Source: an uncultured Dorea sp. (lineage in GTDB: Bacteria > Bacillota > Clostridia > Lachnospirales > Lachnospiraceae). Taken from it: DNA of 57,192 nucleotides. This document shows, piece after piece, positions 47,268 to 53,968 of this stretch (the first letter of the stretch is position 1; every line of letters begins with the position of its first letter). The stretch covers positions 1-57,192 of the forward strand of contig UQRE01000011.1 of the NCBI GenBank assembly GCA_900543415.1, written 5' to 3'. The notes beneath the pieces are model-generated. The model had not been told where the DNA came from. It worked only from the letters and a program-made list of their open reading frames with translations, and did not search any database. The position numbers and the translations under genes are program-made.

Positions 47268-48116
47268 CTATCCTGGCATGTTTTCACAGTAATAGATAGC
47301 CATCTTTTTGTTATCTAAGACGAATGCGTCATAACAAATACGTCCTTCTACCAGTTCGCCACTAATTCCCGGTGGATCTTGGTGTACTCTGTAATCATCA
47401 AGCTTTGTCGGTGCTACAGTAGCTACTGGGTGAGCAATCATAAAACCGAACTTGCTCGGCATTCTTTTTTCTGGTACTTTTACGACATCCATACCATCAA
47501 TCATACCGATAACACCGTTTAATCTCTGTTTTTCGGAAATATCACTGTCAATGTTGATTTCCTTATTCTTTTTCATCATCCGGTATACGGACGGGATCAC
47601 AGTAAGCACTCTTCCAGTGTCCGGTACCTCGGCATTATCAAGGGTCTCTGTCCCCTTAATAATCTCGTCATAGATATTCACATCTGACAATGTTACATCA
47701 GTAACCTTTGTTCCTGCTCCATTGGCCATTACTCCATATGTATAAGTATCAACCTCTGGAATGATAACTTCTCTCTGCTGTCTGGCCAATGCAGAAGCCC
47801 CTGAAAGCACGCCGCCCGTTTCATCAGTATCGAGCTTGTCAATTGCGAAAGTGAATGACCTGTCTTTCTTAAGCGTAAGCTCTTCCAGTGTATTTCCAAC
47901 ACTGCCAAGATTTCCATAGCGCGAACCGCCATTCGCTCCGCTTCCTGTTCCGTCACGGTCATAATCATTCATAGCAACCGTGTTGACCTTATGCACCTTG
48001 ATCGTATGTGCCCCCGTCCAGTCAAAATCTACATTTGTAACAAGGGCTTTTTTGCTCTCTGTTGTAAACATTTCATCCACATGTGACGTAAACTTCTCTG
48101 TTAAATTAACTGGCAT
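47268..48116 (-). CDS. Phage major capsid protein
   Basis: A 282-residue protein that matches the form of HK97-fold coat proteins of the P22/N4 gp56-like sort found in Firmicutes phages: an N-terminal MPVNLTEKFTSHVDEMF, a DWTGAHTIKVHKV strand, an ITFAIDK-like segment (FTFAIDKLD) and a C-terminal DYRVHQDPPGISGELVEGR followed by YDAFVLD. AAGGTG precedes the ATG. It directly follows the scaffold gene and is full length. In a small element without portal, terminase or tail genes it suggests that the element makes its own shell and borrows other parts from a helper. Confidence 0.85.
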   Translation of the reverse strand: MPVNLTEKFTSHVDEMFTTESKKALVTNVDFDWTGAHTIKVHKVNTVAMNDYDRDGTGSGANGGSRYGNLGSVGNTLEELTLKKDRSFTFAIDKLDTDETGGVLSGASALARQQREVIIPEVDTYTYGVMANGAGTKVTDVTLSDVNIYDEIIKGTETLDNAEVPDTGRVLTVIPSVYRMMKKNKEINIDSDISEKQRLNGVIGMIDGMDVVKVPEKRMPSKFGFMIAHPVATVAPTKLDDYRVHQDPPGISGELVEGRICYDAFVLDNKKMAIYYCENMPG

Positions 48117-48126
48117 CTAAATCACC

Positions 48127-48558
48127 TTATCGTGTTGGCGGCGCGAAAGCTTCCTTGATCGGGTCGCCATAATATTCCGTATCGGGATTACGTGGAGTAT
48201 ATCCGGACAACTTAGGCTTAGCAGTTTCTTGGAACACTCCAACAACCTTATTATAGCTGGCTTCAAATGCTTCCTTGCTGCTATAATCCATCAGATCAGA
48301 TAGATTCCTAGGCAGATTAGCCTCTATCAGTTTGTCTCTAGCCTCCATTGTCAGCTCTCGCCTCAACACGTCCCTTTCTCTTTGTTCTAATTCTGTATCG
48401 TGTTTCTTTGTTGCCTTATCACGTTCAACCGCAATTTTCCTCGCAACAATCTTATCTACGTCAGCGTCAGTATATTTTCTTTCCTGTCCCTGATCTCCCG
48501 GATTTTCTTCTACGCCTCCGGCATTGGCGTTTACATTATTGTCTTGCATATCGCTCAC
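48127..48558 (-). CDS. Capsid scaffolding protein (DUF4355/GP20-like)
   Basis: A 143-residue protein with a polar N-terminus, a long charged helix (about residues 30-90, with YTDADVDKIVARKIAVERDK as part) and a short basic, proline-containing C-terminus. This is the form of phage scaffold proteins of the DUF4355/GP20 type, which template procapsid assembly by binding the inner face of the coat. It starts with a GTG five bases past AGGAGGTG. Ten bases separate it from the capsid gene. Confidence 0.75.
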   Translation of the reverse strand: MSDMQDNNVNANAGGVEENPGDQGQERKYTDADVDKIVARKIAVERDKATKKHDTELEQRERDVLRRELTMEARDKLIEANLPRNLSDLMDYSSKEAFEASYNKVVGVFQETAKPKLSGYTPRNPDTEYYGDPIKEAFAPPTR

Positions 48559-48633
48559 AATAACACCTCCTACGATTTTTAGTTTCCCAACTGTTACACA
48601 TTTTAACGTGTGTCGCACGTTCCCACTCTGGGA

Positions 48634-48661
48634 GATATAATGGAATGGATTGGTCGAACAA
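48634..48661 (-). promoter_or_regulatory. Possible promoter of the scaffold-capsid cassette
   Basis: TTGTTC (48656-48661) and TATATC (48634-48639), 16 bases apart on the minus strand. A small TCCCA/TGGGA palindrome and an ACACAC/GTGT repeat lie just downstream, possibly for an activator. The -35 touches the U run of the upstream terminator. Confidence 0.4.
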
Positions 48662-48663
48662 AC

Positions 48664-48724
48664 AAAAAAAGGCGCAAGAATAACTATTAGTCATTTTGAC
48701 AATTAGCTATTCCCACGCCTTTTA
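48664..48724 (-). terminator. Terminator before the capsid cassette
   Basis: Two-part stem: AAAAGGCG (48667-48674) with CGCCTTTT (48716-48723) and an inner 9-bp stem (48678-48686 with 48704-48712) whose mismatch is a G-U pair on the minus-strand RNA. Followed by seven U residues. Confidence 0.8.
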
Positions 48725-48900
48725 CAGCTTACACCGATACGAGGTATACATGGCAAATTCAATAAGCATACTGCTTCGCCCCAGATTACTTATTTTTTCG
48801 ATTTACGCTATCTCAAATAAATCATTTAATTATCGGTGCGGTACTGTTCTATTTGTTCTAAGTCTATTATATCATTTACTTCCAGATTATTCAACAAGGT

Positions 48901-49048
48901 TTTACAAGGGTACGTTGCACACTTTTTTAGGGACTCAGATAATGACGGATACTTCTTTTTAGGGTGGCCAAAATGTCTTGATACCTCTTTTTAGGGCTGC
49001 CGAAAGTGCCGGATATCTCTTTTTAGGGTGGCAGAAATGGCAGAAATG
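48901..49048. repeat. 32-bp tandem repeat array (iterons)
   Basis: The motif TTTTTAGGG recurs with its last base at 48932, 48964, 48996 and 49028, a period of exactly 32. Around it the units share GGATA-C-TCTTTTTAGGG and a following GGC-GAAATG-like part. The array is in the 568-base gap (48559-49126) that has no gene and is a good candidate for the replication origin or a regulator-binding array. Confidence 0.8.
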
Positions 49049-49126
49049 GCAACACTTTGCAACAGTCACAGTTGCGTAAAATTCCAACATTCTCCAACAT
49101 TTTTTGTATGCAACGTTGCGCAAACC
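49049..49126. other. GCAAC/GTTGC motif cluster beside the iterons
   Basis: This AT-rich stretch holds several GCAAC and GTTGC copies, including the perfect palindrome GCAACGTTGC (49110-49119). A further copy is at 48913. Together with the iterons it may form the origin. Confidence 0.45.
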
Positions 49127-49324
49127 TTAATATTTCTTAGCATTTTTTATGCACACTTTTTTTATGCACACTTTTTTTATGGACTCACATTTCTCACCAT
49201 AAGCACGCTTATACTTTCCCTTTGCAGGCTGTATCTTCCAGCTCTTCACTACCGGAGACAATAGCCGCATGATCTCCCGGCACTCTTCTTCCTCTGTGTA
49301 AGACAGTTTTATCTTTATGCTCAT
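49127..49324 (-). CDS. Small element protein (65 residues) of unknown function
   Basis: Reads MSIKIKLSYTEEEECREIM, then LLSPVVKSWKI and YKRAYG. Short proteins with this pattern of an acidic helix and a KSWK..KRAY end are common in Firmicutes phages and islands; function unknown. The C-terminus carries an SIKKVCIKKVCIKNAKKY tail made by 15-bp tandem repeats in the DNA. GAGGTG lies four bases before the ATG. Confidence 0.6.
   Translation of the reverse strand: MSIKIKLSYTEEEECREIMRLLSPVVKSWKIQPAKGKYKRAYGEKCESIKKVCIKKVCIKNAKKY
49143..49183. repeat. 15-bp tandem repeat (TTTTTTATGCACACT)
   Basis: Two full copies and a part copy inside the 3' end of the small gene, giving the KKVCI repeats in the protein. 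Confidence 0.75.
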
Positions 49325-49332
49325 TTCGCACC

Positions 49333-49440
49333 TCATTTTTCCAGTCTCTTGACTACTTCAAAAATAAATTCTAGCGTTTCATCATCTTTAATTTCTCTTA
49401 TAGATTCAATAATTAATTTCTGATACTCTTCATAGCTCAT
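49333..49440 (-). CDS. Small protein (35 residues) of unknown function
   Basis: Begins MSYEEYQKLIIESIREIKDD and ends FEVVKRLEK. A single amphipathic helix pair seems likely. GAGGTG is six bases before the ATG. Similar mini-proteins with a tlxxIYxxVxRL end occur in Firmicutes islands. It overlaps the next gene's leader by a few bases. Confidence 0.6.
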   Translation of the reverse strand: MSYEEYQKLIIESIREIKDDETLEFIFEVVKRLEK

Positions 49441-49628
49441 ATGTAACACCTCATTCCCCTATCGTGCCACGTCTGAAGTTGCCGCTTCTCAATGGCAAGG
49501 ATAGTTATTTTATTATTTGCTCCGGTAGTATTGGTAGCACACCGGAGCGCCGATCGAATTATTTATTATTCTGTTGCCGCCCGCGTCCAGTGTTGGCGCA
49601 CCTTCGCCGGGAAGGCAGCACATTGTAT

Positions 49629-49727
49629 TTATAATACATATCCAAACTTCAGCCAGTACGCCACCATTAGCAGGATGAACCACAGCAGGAAGCTCAGGAC
49701 GATTGTTTCTTTAATTAGTCTCTTCAT
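49629..49727 (-). CDS. Small single-helix membrane protein (32 residues)
   Basis: Reads MKRLIKETIVLSFLLWFILL followed by MVAYWLKFGYVL: a basic start and one membrane helix. Its ATG overlaps the stop of the upstream gene by four bases (ATGA), so it is probably translated with it. It could be a small membrane effector or toxin-like peptide; nothing more can be said. Confidence 0.55.
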   Translation of the reverse strand: MKRLIKETIVLSFLLWFILLMVAYWLKFGYVL

Positions 49728-50218
49728 TGAGCCCGCCCCTTTCTCCGTGCACGTTCCGCACGCTTTCCGAGAATATACCCCAATGTTAACACCTTATACA
49801 GTCCAAATACATCACTATCATATGAGTCAAATATCTTCTTCAAAACTCCATAGCTTATCCCTTCCGGCTCTACAAGATTATATTTCAACATTTCCATTGT
49901 TTTATTAGTCGCTCTTAATTTGATTGCAGATTCAAGCGTGTTCAACGTTTCTCCAAAGCAATCTGAAAGCCTGTTATGTAATTCCTCTCGTGTTTCCTGA
50001 TCTCCTTTGAGGCAGATATACACCAATTCTTTGTAATGTTCATAATTAAGATTGTCTTTATTTAATACAATCGTTCCATCATTCTTCAAAAACAAGGTCA
50101 ATGATTTAATTTCAGAACCGTCACCCCAAAGTCTAAGAAATCTTTCGACTTGATCAAGTGTCAAATCTCCTATACTACATGCTTCTATCATAAGGTCTTT
50201 ATCTAATACTTCATACAT
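49724..50218 (-). CDS. Element protein of unknown function (164 residues)
   Basis: A mostly helical protein with short beta parts; reads MYEVLDKDLMIEACSIGDLT at the start and ends with a basic GKRAERARRKGR tail. It starts at 50218 after AAAGGAAAG. I do not recognise a family. It lies in the row of small genes between the RepA-like ATPase and the iteron array. Confidence 0.65.
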   Translation of the reverse strand: MYEVLDKDLMIEACSIGDLTLDQVERFLRLWGDGSEIKSLTLFLKNDGTIVLNKDNLNYEHYKELVYICLKGDQETREELHNRLSDCFGETLNTLESAIKLRATNKTMEMLKYNLVEPEGISYGVLKKIFDSYDSDVFGLYKVLTLGYILGKRAERARRKGRAQ

Positions 50219-50329
50219 AATCTTCTTTCCTTTCTGCCGGATCTGTGCTATCATGACGTTGTTATGTATTTGGGTAGCTCCGGCTATCGTGCCCTGTAAG
50301 AAGTTCCCGCTTCTTATGGGGCTAATTTT

Positions 50330-50632
50330 TTAGTAACAATTTGTGTCAACCATTCCACTGATCTGTAGCACGTGGCGCCCTCTTTCTTGGTGCGGTGTGG
50401 GCGGTATGTAACTGACACAATCTGATAATGTGCTTAGGCTCAACGCTATGTCTCCGCATTCTGGTGAGCCAAGAGAATCCGAGATCTCTCTCAATTCGAA
50501 CATGATCGCAATCTTTATAGCTTGGTCTGTGGTATATCCCATCTCTCGCAATGCCTCTATGGGCGCTAGGCGCTCTTCTGCATACTGTTTATAGTTTTCT
50601 TTGATGGTCTGTGTAATGTTATCATTCTGCAT
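50330..50632 (-). CDS. Element protein of unknown function (100 residues)
   Basis: Reads MQNDNITQTIKENYKQYAEE, then a helix pair with REMGYTTDQAIKIAIMFELR, and a loose C-terminus. GAGGTG is seven bases before the ATG. It overlaps the upstream 54-residue gene by 11 bases. The family is not recognised. Confidence 0.6.
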   Translation of the reverse strand: MQNDNITQTIKENYKQYAEERLAPIEALREMGYTTDQAIKIAIMFELREISDSLGSPECGDIALSLSTLSDCVSYIPPTPHQERGRHVLQISGMVDTNCY

Positions 50633-50786
50633 TCTGTTTCACCTCTCTCTTCTCCATATAAACCGGTTCACGCCCTGGCATAATAACCGTACACCCTATA
50701 ACGGTTTCACGTCCAAGTAGCGCGGCGAAAAACTCCGGGTTTGTATTGAATAAGTCTGCAATTTCTTCTGATGTTGGTTTTCTCAT
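50622..50786 (-). CDS. Small element protein (54 residues)
   Basis: Reads MRKPTSEEIADLFNTNPEFF and continues AALLGRETVIGCTVIMPGRE to a charged end. AAGGAG lies eight bases before the ATG. Its 3' end overlaps the next gene in another frame. Possibly a small regulator; not recognised. Confidence 0.6.
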   Translation of the reverse strand: MRKPTSEEIADLFNTNPEFFAALLGRETVIGCTVIMPGREPVYMEKREVKQNAE

Positions 50787-50895
50787 TTCTCTTCTCCTTT
50801 TCTTTCACTCGTTGATGGCTCCTATATACACTGGGAAAATCAACCAGTAAGGCGCAAAGCCTTGTAAATACTGGCAATTCTTCTCTTTCCGATAC

Positions 50896-50931
50896 CAACG
50901 AGAGTAAACTCTTCTTATTCTTCTCTCGTTG
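50896..50931. repeat. Inverted repeat CAACGAGAG/CTCTCGTTG
   Basis: A 9-bp perfect inverted repeat with an 18-base centre in the 182-base gap downstream of the RepA-like gene. Two further CTCTCGTTG-type copies are at the end of the RepA-like gene and near 50808. It may be a terminator or a protein site. Confidence 0.45.
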
Positions 50932-50968
50932 ACACCCTCAAGAGTAAGAAACCTTATAAATACTGGGT

Positions 50969-52147
50969 TTACTGTTCTCTCGTTGGGTTTTCAAGTGTCT
51001 TTAAGGACATAAGATATTTTTTATCACCTCTGTAACCAATTTGCCATACATGTGTGACACCCTCTTTTTTTAATGCTGCCTTGGCGTCCTTAAGAGCATT
51101 TTTACTAATTCCGTTGACTGCTGCCAGCTCGTCCAGTTCTTTTATTTCCATTTGTTTGTGTTCTTTCAATGTCTCCACTATGAACTCTTTCGCGTCCTCT
51201 GCCGCTGGTGCAACGTTCTTCTTTCGAGCTTCATCAAGTATAAACTCCCGGTCTTTTTTCTTAGAATAACTCTTGAATATTGGTACACCGTCCTCTAGCT
51301 CATAAAGTACGCTATCTTCCAGCTTTCCCCAGTTTGATTTCTCGTGTGTGATATAACGCAGCCCGTTACTATCCGGCACGATTCCAGTCATTAACACTGA
51401 TCTGGAAGAGTCCCATATATCAGAACTATCCGCTATACGCTTACGCCCCCACACACCGCTCTGCTTGTTTGCATGTGCTATGATGATAGATGTTGTCCTG
51501 TACGTCTCACCGAAGCCAATTAGAGGGGTGAAACATTTTCGCATGGCGTTTCTGTCACCCATTCGCAAGTTTGCCGGGACGAACGCTTGTACCGGGTCAT
51601 AGATCACTAGATCGGGTCTATTGGTGTCTATGATTCCTTTTAGCAGATCACCATCAAAATTAAGATCTACAAAGCGCTCGTCACTTGCACCCATGTATAA
51701 AATACGGTCCATATCGGCGCCATTCGCTTCTAGTCGTCTTTTCAGAACGTATTCCCAAGAATCCTCAGCTGAAAACACAACTACGTTTTCCGGTTCATTT
51801 TCAAAAGGAATCTGTCGACCTTGTGTTAAGAAATGCTGCTTTCCTGTCGTAATGCTTGCAACGATCGAGCACCACAAGGACGTTTTACCGACTCCACCCT
51901 CGCCAGCTATCGTTGTGATTCCATACTTGGGAATGTAGCCGGGTATGAGCCACTCTGGCTCCTTTACCTCAACTAATTTCGCTTGGTCAAGGTGAAAGTC
52001 TGCTTTCTTCACTGGTCTAGCTTTCCCACGATCGCAGACAACATTGTTACCTTTCAACTCTTCCAGTTTCCTGTCTATTTCTTCAATTTCTGCCTCAATA
52101 GCTGCTTTTTCCTGCTCAATAGTTCCGCTTCTCGCGTTTTCTTCCAA
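50969..52147 (-). CDS. RepA-like AAA ATPase (replicative helicase type)
   Basis: A 392-residue RecA-fold ATPase of the AAA_25/RepA group. Walker A GEGGVGKTS is at residues 82-90, Walker B LVIYDP near 184, and a sensor-like IIIAHANKQSGVWGRKRIAD follows; the C-terminal 70 residues form a winged-helix-like domain (MEIKELDELAAVNGISKNAL). It starts at a TTG ten bases past AAGGAG and overlaps the upstream gene by 73 bases. This is probably the element's replication initiator or helicase, paired with the iteron array. Confidence 0.8.
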   Translation of the reverse strand: MEENARSGTIEQEKAAIEAEIEEIDRKLEELKGNNVVCDRGKARPVKKADFHLDQAKLVEVKEPEWLIPGYIPKYGITTIAGEGGVGKTSLWCSIVASITTGKQHFLTQGRQIPFENEPENVVVFSAEDSWEYVLKRRLEANGADMDRILYMGASDERFVDLNFDGDLLKGIIDTNRPDLVIYDPVQAFVPANLRMGDRNAMRKCFTPLIGFGETYRTTSIIIAHANKQSGVWGRKRIADSSDIWDSSRSVLMTGIVPDSNGLRYITHEKSNWGKLEDSVLYELEDGVPIFKSYSKKKDREFILDEARKKNVAPAAEDAKEFIVETLKEHKQMEIKELDELAAVNGISKNALKDAKAALKKEGVTHVWQIGYRGDKKYLMSLKTLENPTREQ

Positions 52148-52413
52148 TCTGTATCATCTCCTTTTTTATCTAGCTGCTTCCTGTACCATTCCGCAACCCT
52201 CTTCATATCGTTTTCGTGTTCCTGTTCGTGTGCTGCCACTATGTCAGCGTAGTACGTTCTTGCCTTGCTACAACCCTGCTCTTCGAGCTTTGTTAGGGCT
52301 ATTTCAGCGAACCCCGGCCAAGTAAGCTCATATCCGTAGACCTTTAAGAAAAAAAAACTTGTAAGTCTCATATCGGGGGTTATAGAGGAAAGAAGCTCGC
52401 CTTTGCTAGACAT
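52075..52413 (-). CDS. Element protein of unknown function (112 residues)
   Basis: Begins MSSKGELLSSITPDMRLTSF; the second half is strongly helical and charged (AAHEQEHENDMKRVAEWYRK). It overlaps the Xis-like gene upstream by 8 bases and the RepA-like gene downstream by 73, so the three form one unit. It may help the ATPase; the family is not recognised. Confidence 0.6.
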   Translation of the reverse strand: MSSKGELLSSITPDMRLTSFFFLKVYGYELTWPGFAEIALTKLEEQGCSKARTYYADIVAAHEQEHENDMKRVAEWYRKQLDKKGDDTDWKKTREAELLSRKKQLLRQKLKK

Positions 52414-52594
52414 CCTCGCCACTTAAGCCAAAGAATCTCTTTTCTACATATGCGGCGGGCGCCCTACCTCTAACCACAAGAAAGCCTTGATTTTGCAATT
52501 CTTCGTTCATGATTCTGATTAGGCCATAAGCCTTACTCTCTGACACGCTCAGAAGTTCGCTCAAGTCTTTGGCTGTGTAAAACTGCTTTGCCAT
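52406..52594 (-). CDS. Excisionase-like helix-turn-helix protein
   Basis: A 62-residue protein reading MAKQFYTAKDLSELLSVSES with a winged-helix pattern (KAYGLIRIMNEELQNQGFLV) and the end RGRAPAAYVEKRF. This is the form of small Xis/regulatory proteins in Firmicutes islands. AAAGGAG lies before the ATG. One copy of a 27-bp direct repeat is 17 bases upstream. Confidence 0.7.
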   Translation of the reverse strand: MAKQFYTAKDLSELLSVSESKAYGLIRIMNEELQNQGFLVVRGRAPAAYVEKRFFGLSGEDV

Positions 52595-52610
52595 GTTCTT
52601 TTTCTCCTTT

Positions 52611-52637
52611 CTTAATCACTTTCACACGCTGGGGAGC
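52611..52637. repeat. 27-bp direct repeat, copy 1
   Basis: Matches 53992-54018 at 26 of 27 bases (core TTTCACACGCTGGGGAGC). The copies lie 1.38 kb apart and bracket the repressor, the structured region and the toxin-antitoxin locus. Confidence 0.85.
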
Positions 52638-52640
52638 GGG

Positions 52641-52838
52641 TTAGTTTTCTTCTTCAATGATTTCTGTAACGTCTACGCCAAGAGCCTTGGCAAGTCTTCC
52701 GGCTGTTTCCGGTCTCACATTTTCACTATTTAATGCTGTGCTTAGTGTTCCTCGCGGAAAACCGGCTGCTTCGATCTCTTTCGGACCCATACATTTTCTA
52801 GCACGAACTAGTTCGAATTTCTTTTTATCGATTTTCAT
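52641..52838 (-). CDS. Cro-like XRE regulator
   Basis: A 65-residue helix-turn-helix protein (MKIDKKKFELVRARKCMGPK, then GTLSTALNSENVRPETAGRL). It is divergent from the CI-like gene with shared operators between them. AGAGGTG precedes the ATG. It probably starts the leftward lytic-type operon. Confidence 0.8.
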   Translation of the reverse strand: MKIDKKKFELVRARKCMGPKEIEAAGFPRGTLSTALNSENVRPETAGRLAKALGVDVTEIIEEEN

Positions 52839-52869
52839 TTATTTCACCTCTCTTTACTCGTTTGCGTAA

Positions 52870-52898
52870 AGATTAGCACTTATTTAAGTAAATGTCAA
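52870..52898 (-). promoter_or_regulatory. Leftward promoter of the switch
   Basis: TTGACA (52893-52898) and TAATCT (52870-52875), spacer 17. The spacer holds the palindrome ACTTAxxTAAGT, an operator candidate for the CI-like repressor. Confidence 0.7.
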
Positions 52899-52927
52899 TA
52901 CATAATTATTTGTTTGAGTAATTCTAA

Positions 52928-52956
52928 TTGCATGTTTTACGTATTTATGATATGTT
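52928..52956 (+). promoter_or_regulatory. Rightward promoter of the CI-like gene
   Basis: TTGCAT (52928-52933) and TATGTT (52951-52956) with a 17-base spacer, 27 bases before the repressor start. Confidence 0.5.
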
Positions 52957-52982
52957 TTAAGCAAGGCTTAGGAGGTGATAAC

Positions 52983-53297
52983 ATGGGATTAGGAAAAAAA
53001 CTAAAAGCCATCCTAGATAGTAAGGGGATGACTGTAAGTGAATTGGCGAGAGTTATCCATATAGCGCCAACCACATTATTTTCTTTAATAAATAGAGATG
53101 GTAACAAAATTGATATAGAATTATTAATACGAATTTGCAACGCTCTTAATATAACGCCCGATATTTTTGCGGAAAAATACGAAAACGAACCAATTACTCT
53201 CGCCGCCCACTTTGACGGTGATGAATACACCGAGGAAGAACTGGAAGAAATAAAACAATTTGCCGAATTTGTAAAAAGTAAGAGAAAAGACAAATAA
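52983..53297 (+). CDS. CI-like XRE repressor
   Basis: A 104-residue protein with an N-terminal HTH_XRE domain (MTVSELARVIHIAPTTLFSL) and an acidic C-terminal helix (EEELEEIKQFAEFVKSKRK). No peptidase domain, so induction must be by a protein partner rather than by RecA-driven self-cleavage; this fits satellites that respond to a helper-phage protein. AGGAGGTG lies before the ATG at 52983. Divergent from the Cro-like gene. Confidence 0.82.
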   Translation: MGLGKKLKAILDSKGMTVSELARVIHIAPTTLFSLINRDGNKIDIELLIRICNALNITPDIFAEKYENEPITLAAHFDGDEYTEEELEEIKQFAEFVKSKRKDK

Positions 53298-53369
53298 CCG
53301 CTACAGAAACACAGATTTATGTTGCAGAAATATATTGACTTTTCGTCAAATATGGCGAAAACTGAATCG

Positions 53370-53700
53370 ACGAACCTGCTCAAAAATGAACGAGTTATAA
53401 GAAAAAGCAACACCGTACAAAAAAGTACGCTTTCAGCTTTGGGGATGTCGCGTTTTACAACTCCCATAGCGCCCGATCTGAGCACTCTAACCACAAGTGT
53501 ACTTAAGGTACGCTTGTAGCGACGAACTTCGTCGGCTCAATTTTGAGCTCGTCCAATCTTGGACTAGGCTACGGTGAAGCACCGCCCCTGAGGGGACGTT
53601 TTGTCCTGCCAGAATTAGGAGAACGCAATTTTGCGTTCTGAGGTGGCCGCCGAAATTTCGGCACCTTGAACCCGCTCAAAAATGAGCGAAGCCGTACATT
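53370..53700 (+). ncRNA. Candidate large structured RNA with many perfect hairpins
   Basis: This 330-base gene-free stretch holds at least ten perfect or near-perfect stems: 53415-53428, 53493-53517, 53521-53533, 53535-53548, 53551-53564, 53573-53583, 53585-53595, 53620-53639, 53641-53666 and 53673-53688. GTAGC (53516-53520) pairs with GCTAC (53568-53572) around three of them, a multibranch form. One mismatch (U-G in 53493-53517) pairs only if the plus strand is transcribed. The look is that of ornate phage RNAs such as GOLLD or ROOL, but I cannot assign a known family. No clear promoter was found. Confidence 0.6.
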
Positions 53701-53730
53701 GACAATAGTATACTTACCCAGGGAGCCGAT
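53699..53730 (+). repeat. Inverted repeat flanking the TA locus, left copy
   Basis: Matches the minus strand of 53937-53968 at 28 of 32 bases, from the TTGAC through GGGAGCCGAT. It covers the leader start of the toxin mRNA; the right copy covers the antitoxin promoter and 5' end. Confidence 0.7.
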
Positions 53731-53740
53731 GAGGTGCTAT

Positions 53741-53772
53741 ACCAGCTGCCGGACACATTGAAAGGAGCTGGT
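53741..53772 (+). promoter_or_regulatory. Hairpin covering the toxin ribosome site
   Basis: ACCAGCT (53741-53747) is complementary to AGCTGGT (53766-53772), which includes part of the AAGGAG site. This would hold down toxin translation, as in known type I toxins. Confidence 0.65.
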
Positions 53773-53776
53773 TAAT

Positions 53777-53866
53777 ATGGTTACATACTCTGACTTGTTC
53801 ACGTTTGTAATTATGCTTTGTGCAGTCATAACCCTTGTTGTTACGATTTTTAGACACAAAAAATAG
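53777..53866 (+). CDS. Type I toxin peptide (29 residues, holin-like)
   Basis: Reads MVTYSDLFTFVIMLCAVITL and ends VVTIFRHKK: a short start, one membrane helix and a basic tail, the form of Fst/TxpA-like and Clostridial holin-like type I toxins. AAGGAG is nine bases before the ATG. The 3' end overlaps a divergent small RNA and shares its terminator. It probably stabilises the element. Confidence 0.75.
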   Translation: MVTYSDLFTFVIMLCAVITLVVTIFRHKK

Positions 53867-53951
53867 CGCCCCTGTCTGGTAAACTGAGCGCTATTCTTGT
53901 AGTACTTATTTGCCGGCGGCTAGGTGTGCACTAGCTATCGGCTCCCTTGTT
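53858..53951 (-). ncRNA. Antisense RNA antitoxin of the type I TA locus
   Basis: A promoter at 53958-53986 would start an RNA near 53951 that ends at the hairpin at 53862-53895 with its U run, a transcript of about 94 bases. It is convergent with and overlaps the 3' end of the toxin mRNA. The RNA also carries CACCT in a loop that is complementary to AGGTG in the toxin leader. Confidence 0.68.
53862..53895 (-). terminator. Shared terminator of the toxin and antitoxin RNAs
   Basis: AATAGCGC (53862-53869) and GCGCTATT (53888-53895), followed on the minus strand by six U residues. Confidence 0.75.
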
Positions 53952-53968
53952 AAGTATATTATAGTCAA
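53937..53968 (-). repeat. Inverted repeat flanking the TA locus, right copy
   Basis: See left copy at 53699-53730; 28 of 32 bases match. Confidence 0.7.

Noticed and set aside
48901..49048. CRISPR array
   Set aside because: The 32-bp units are directly tandem with drifting sequence, without separate spacers, and no cas gene is near.
49492..49908. 138-codon plus-strand frame in the small-gene region
   Set aside because: No ribosome site, no recognisable features, and it overlaps two coupled minus-strand genes.
50707..50898. 63-codon minus-strand frame near the 54-residue gene
   Set aside because: The overlapping 54-residue frame has a much better ribosome site and composition; both cannot be likely.
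52937..53494. 185-codon minus-strand frame across the CI-like gene
   Set aside because: It overlaps a well-supported repressor in antisense and runs into the hairpin region; composition is that of a shadow.
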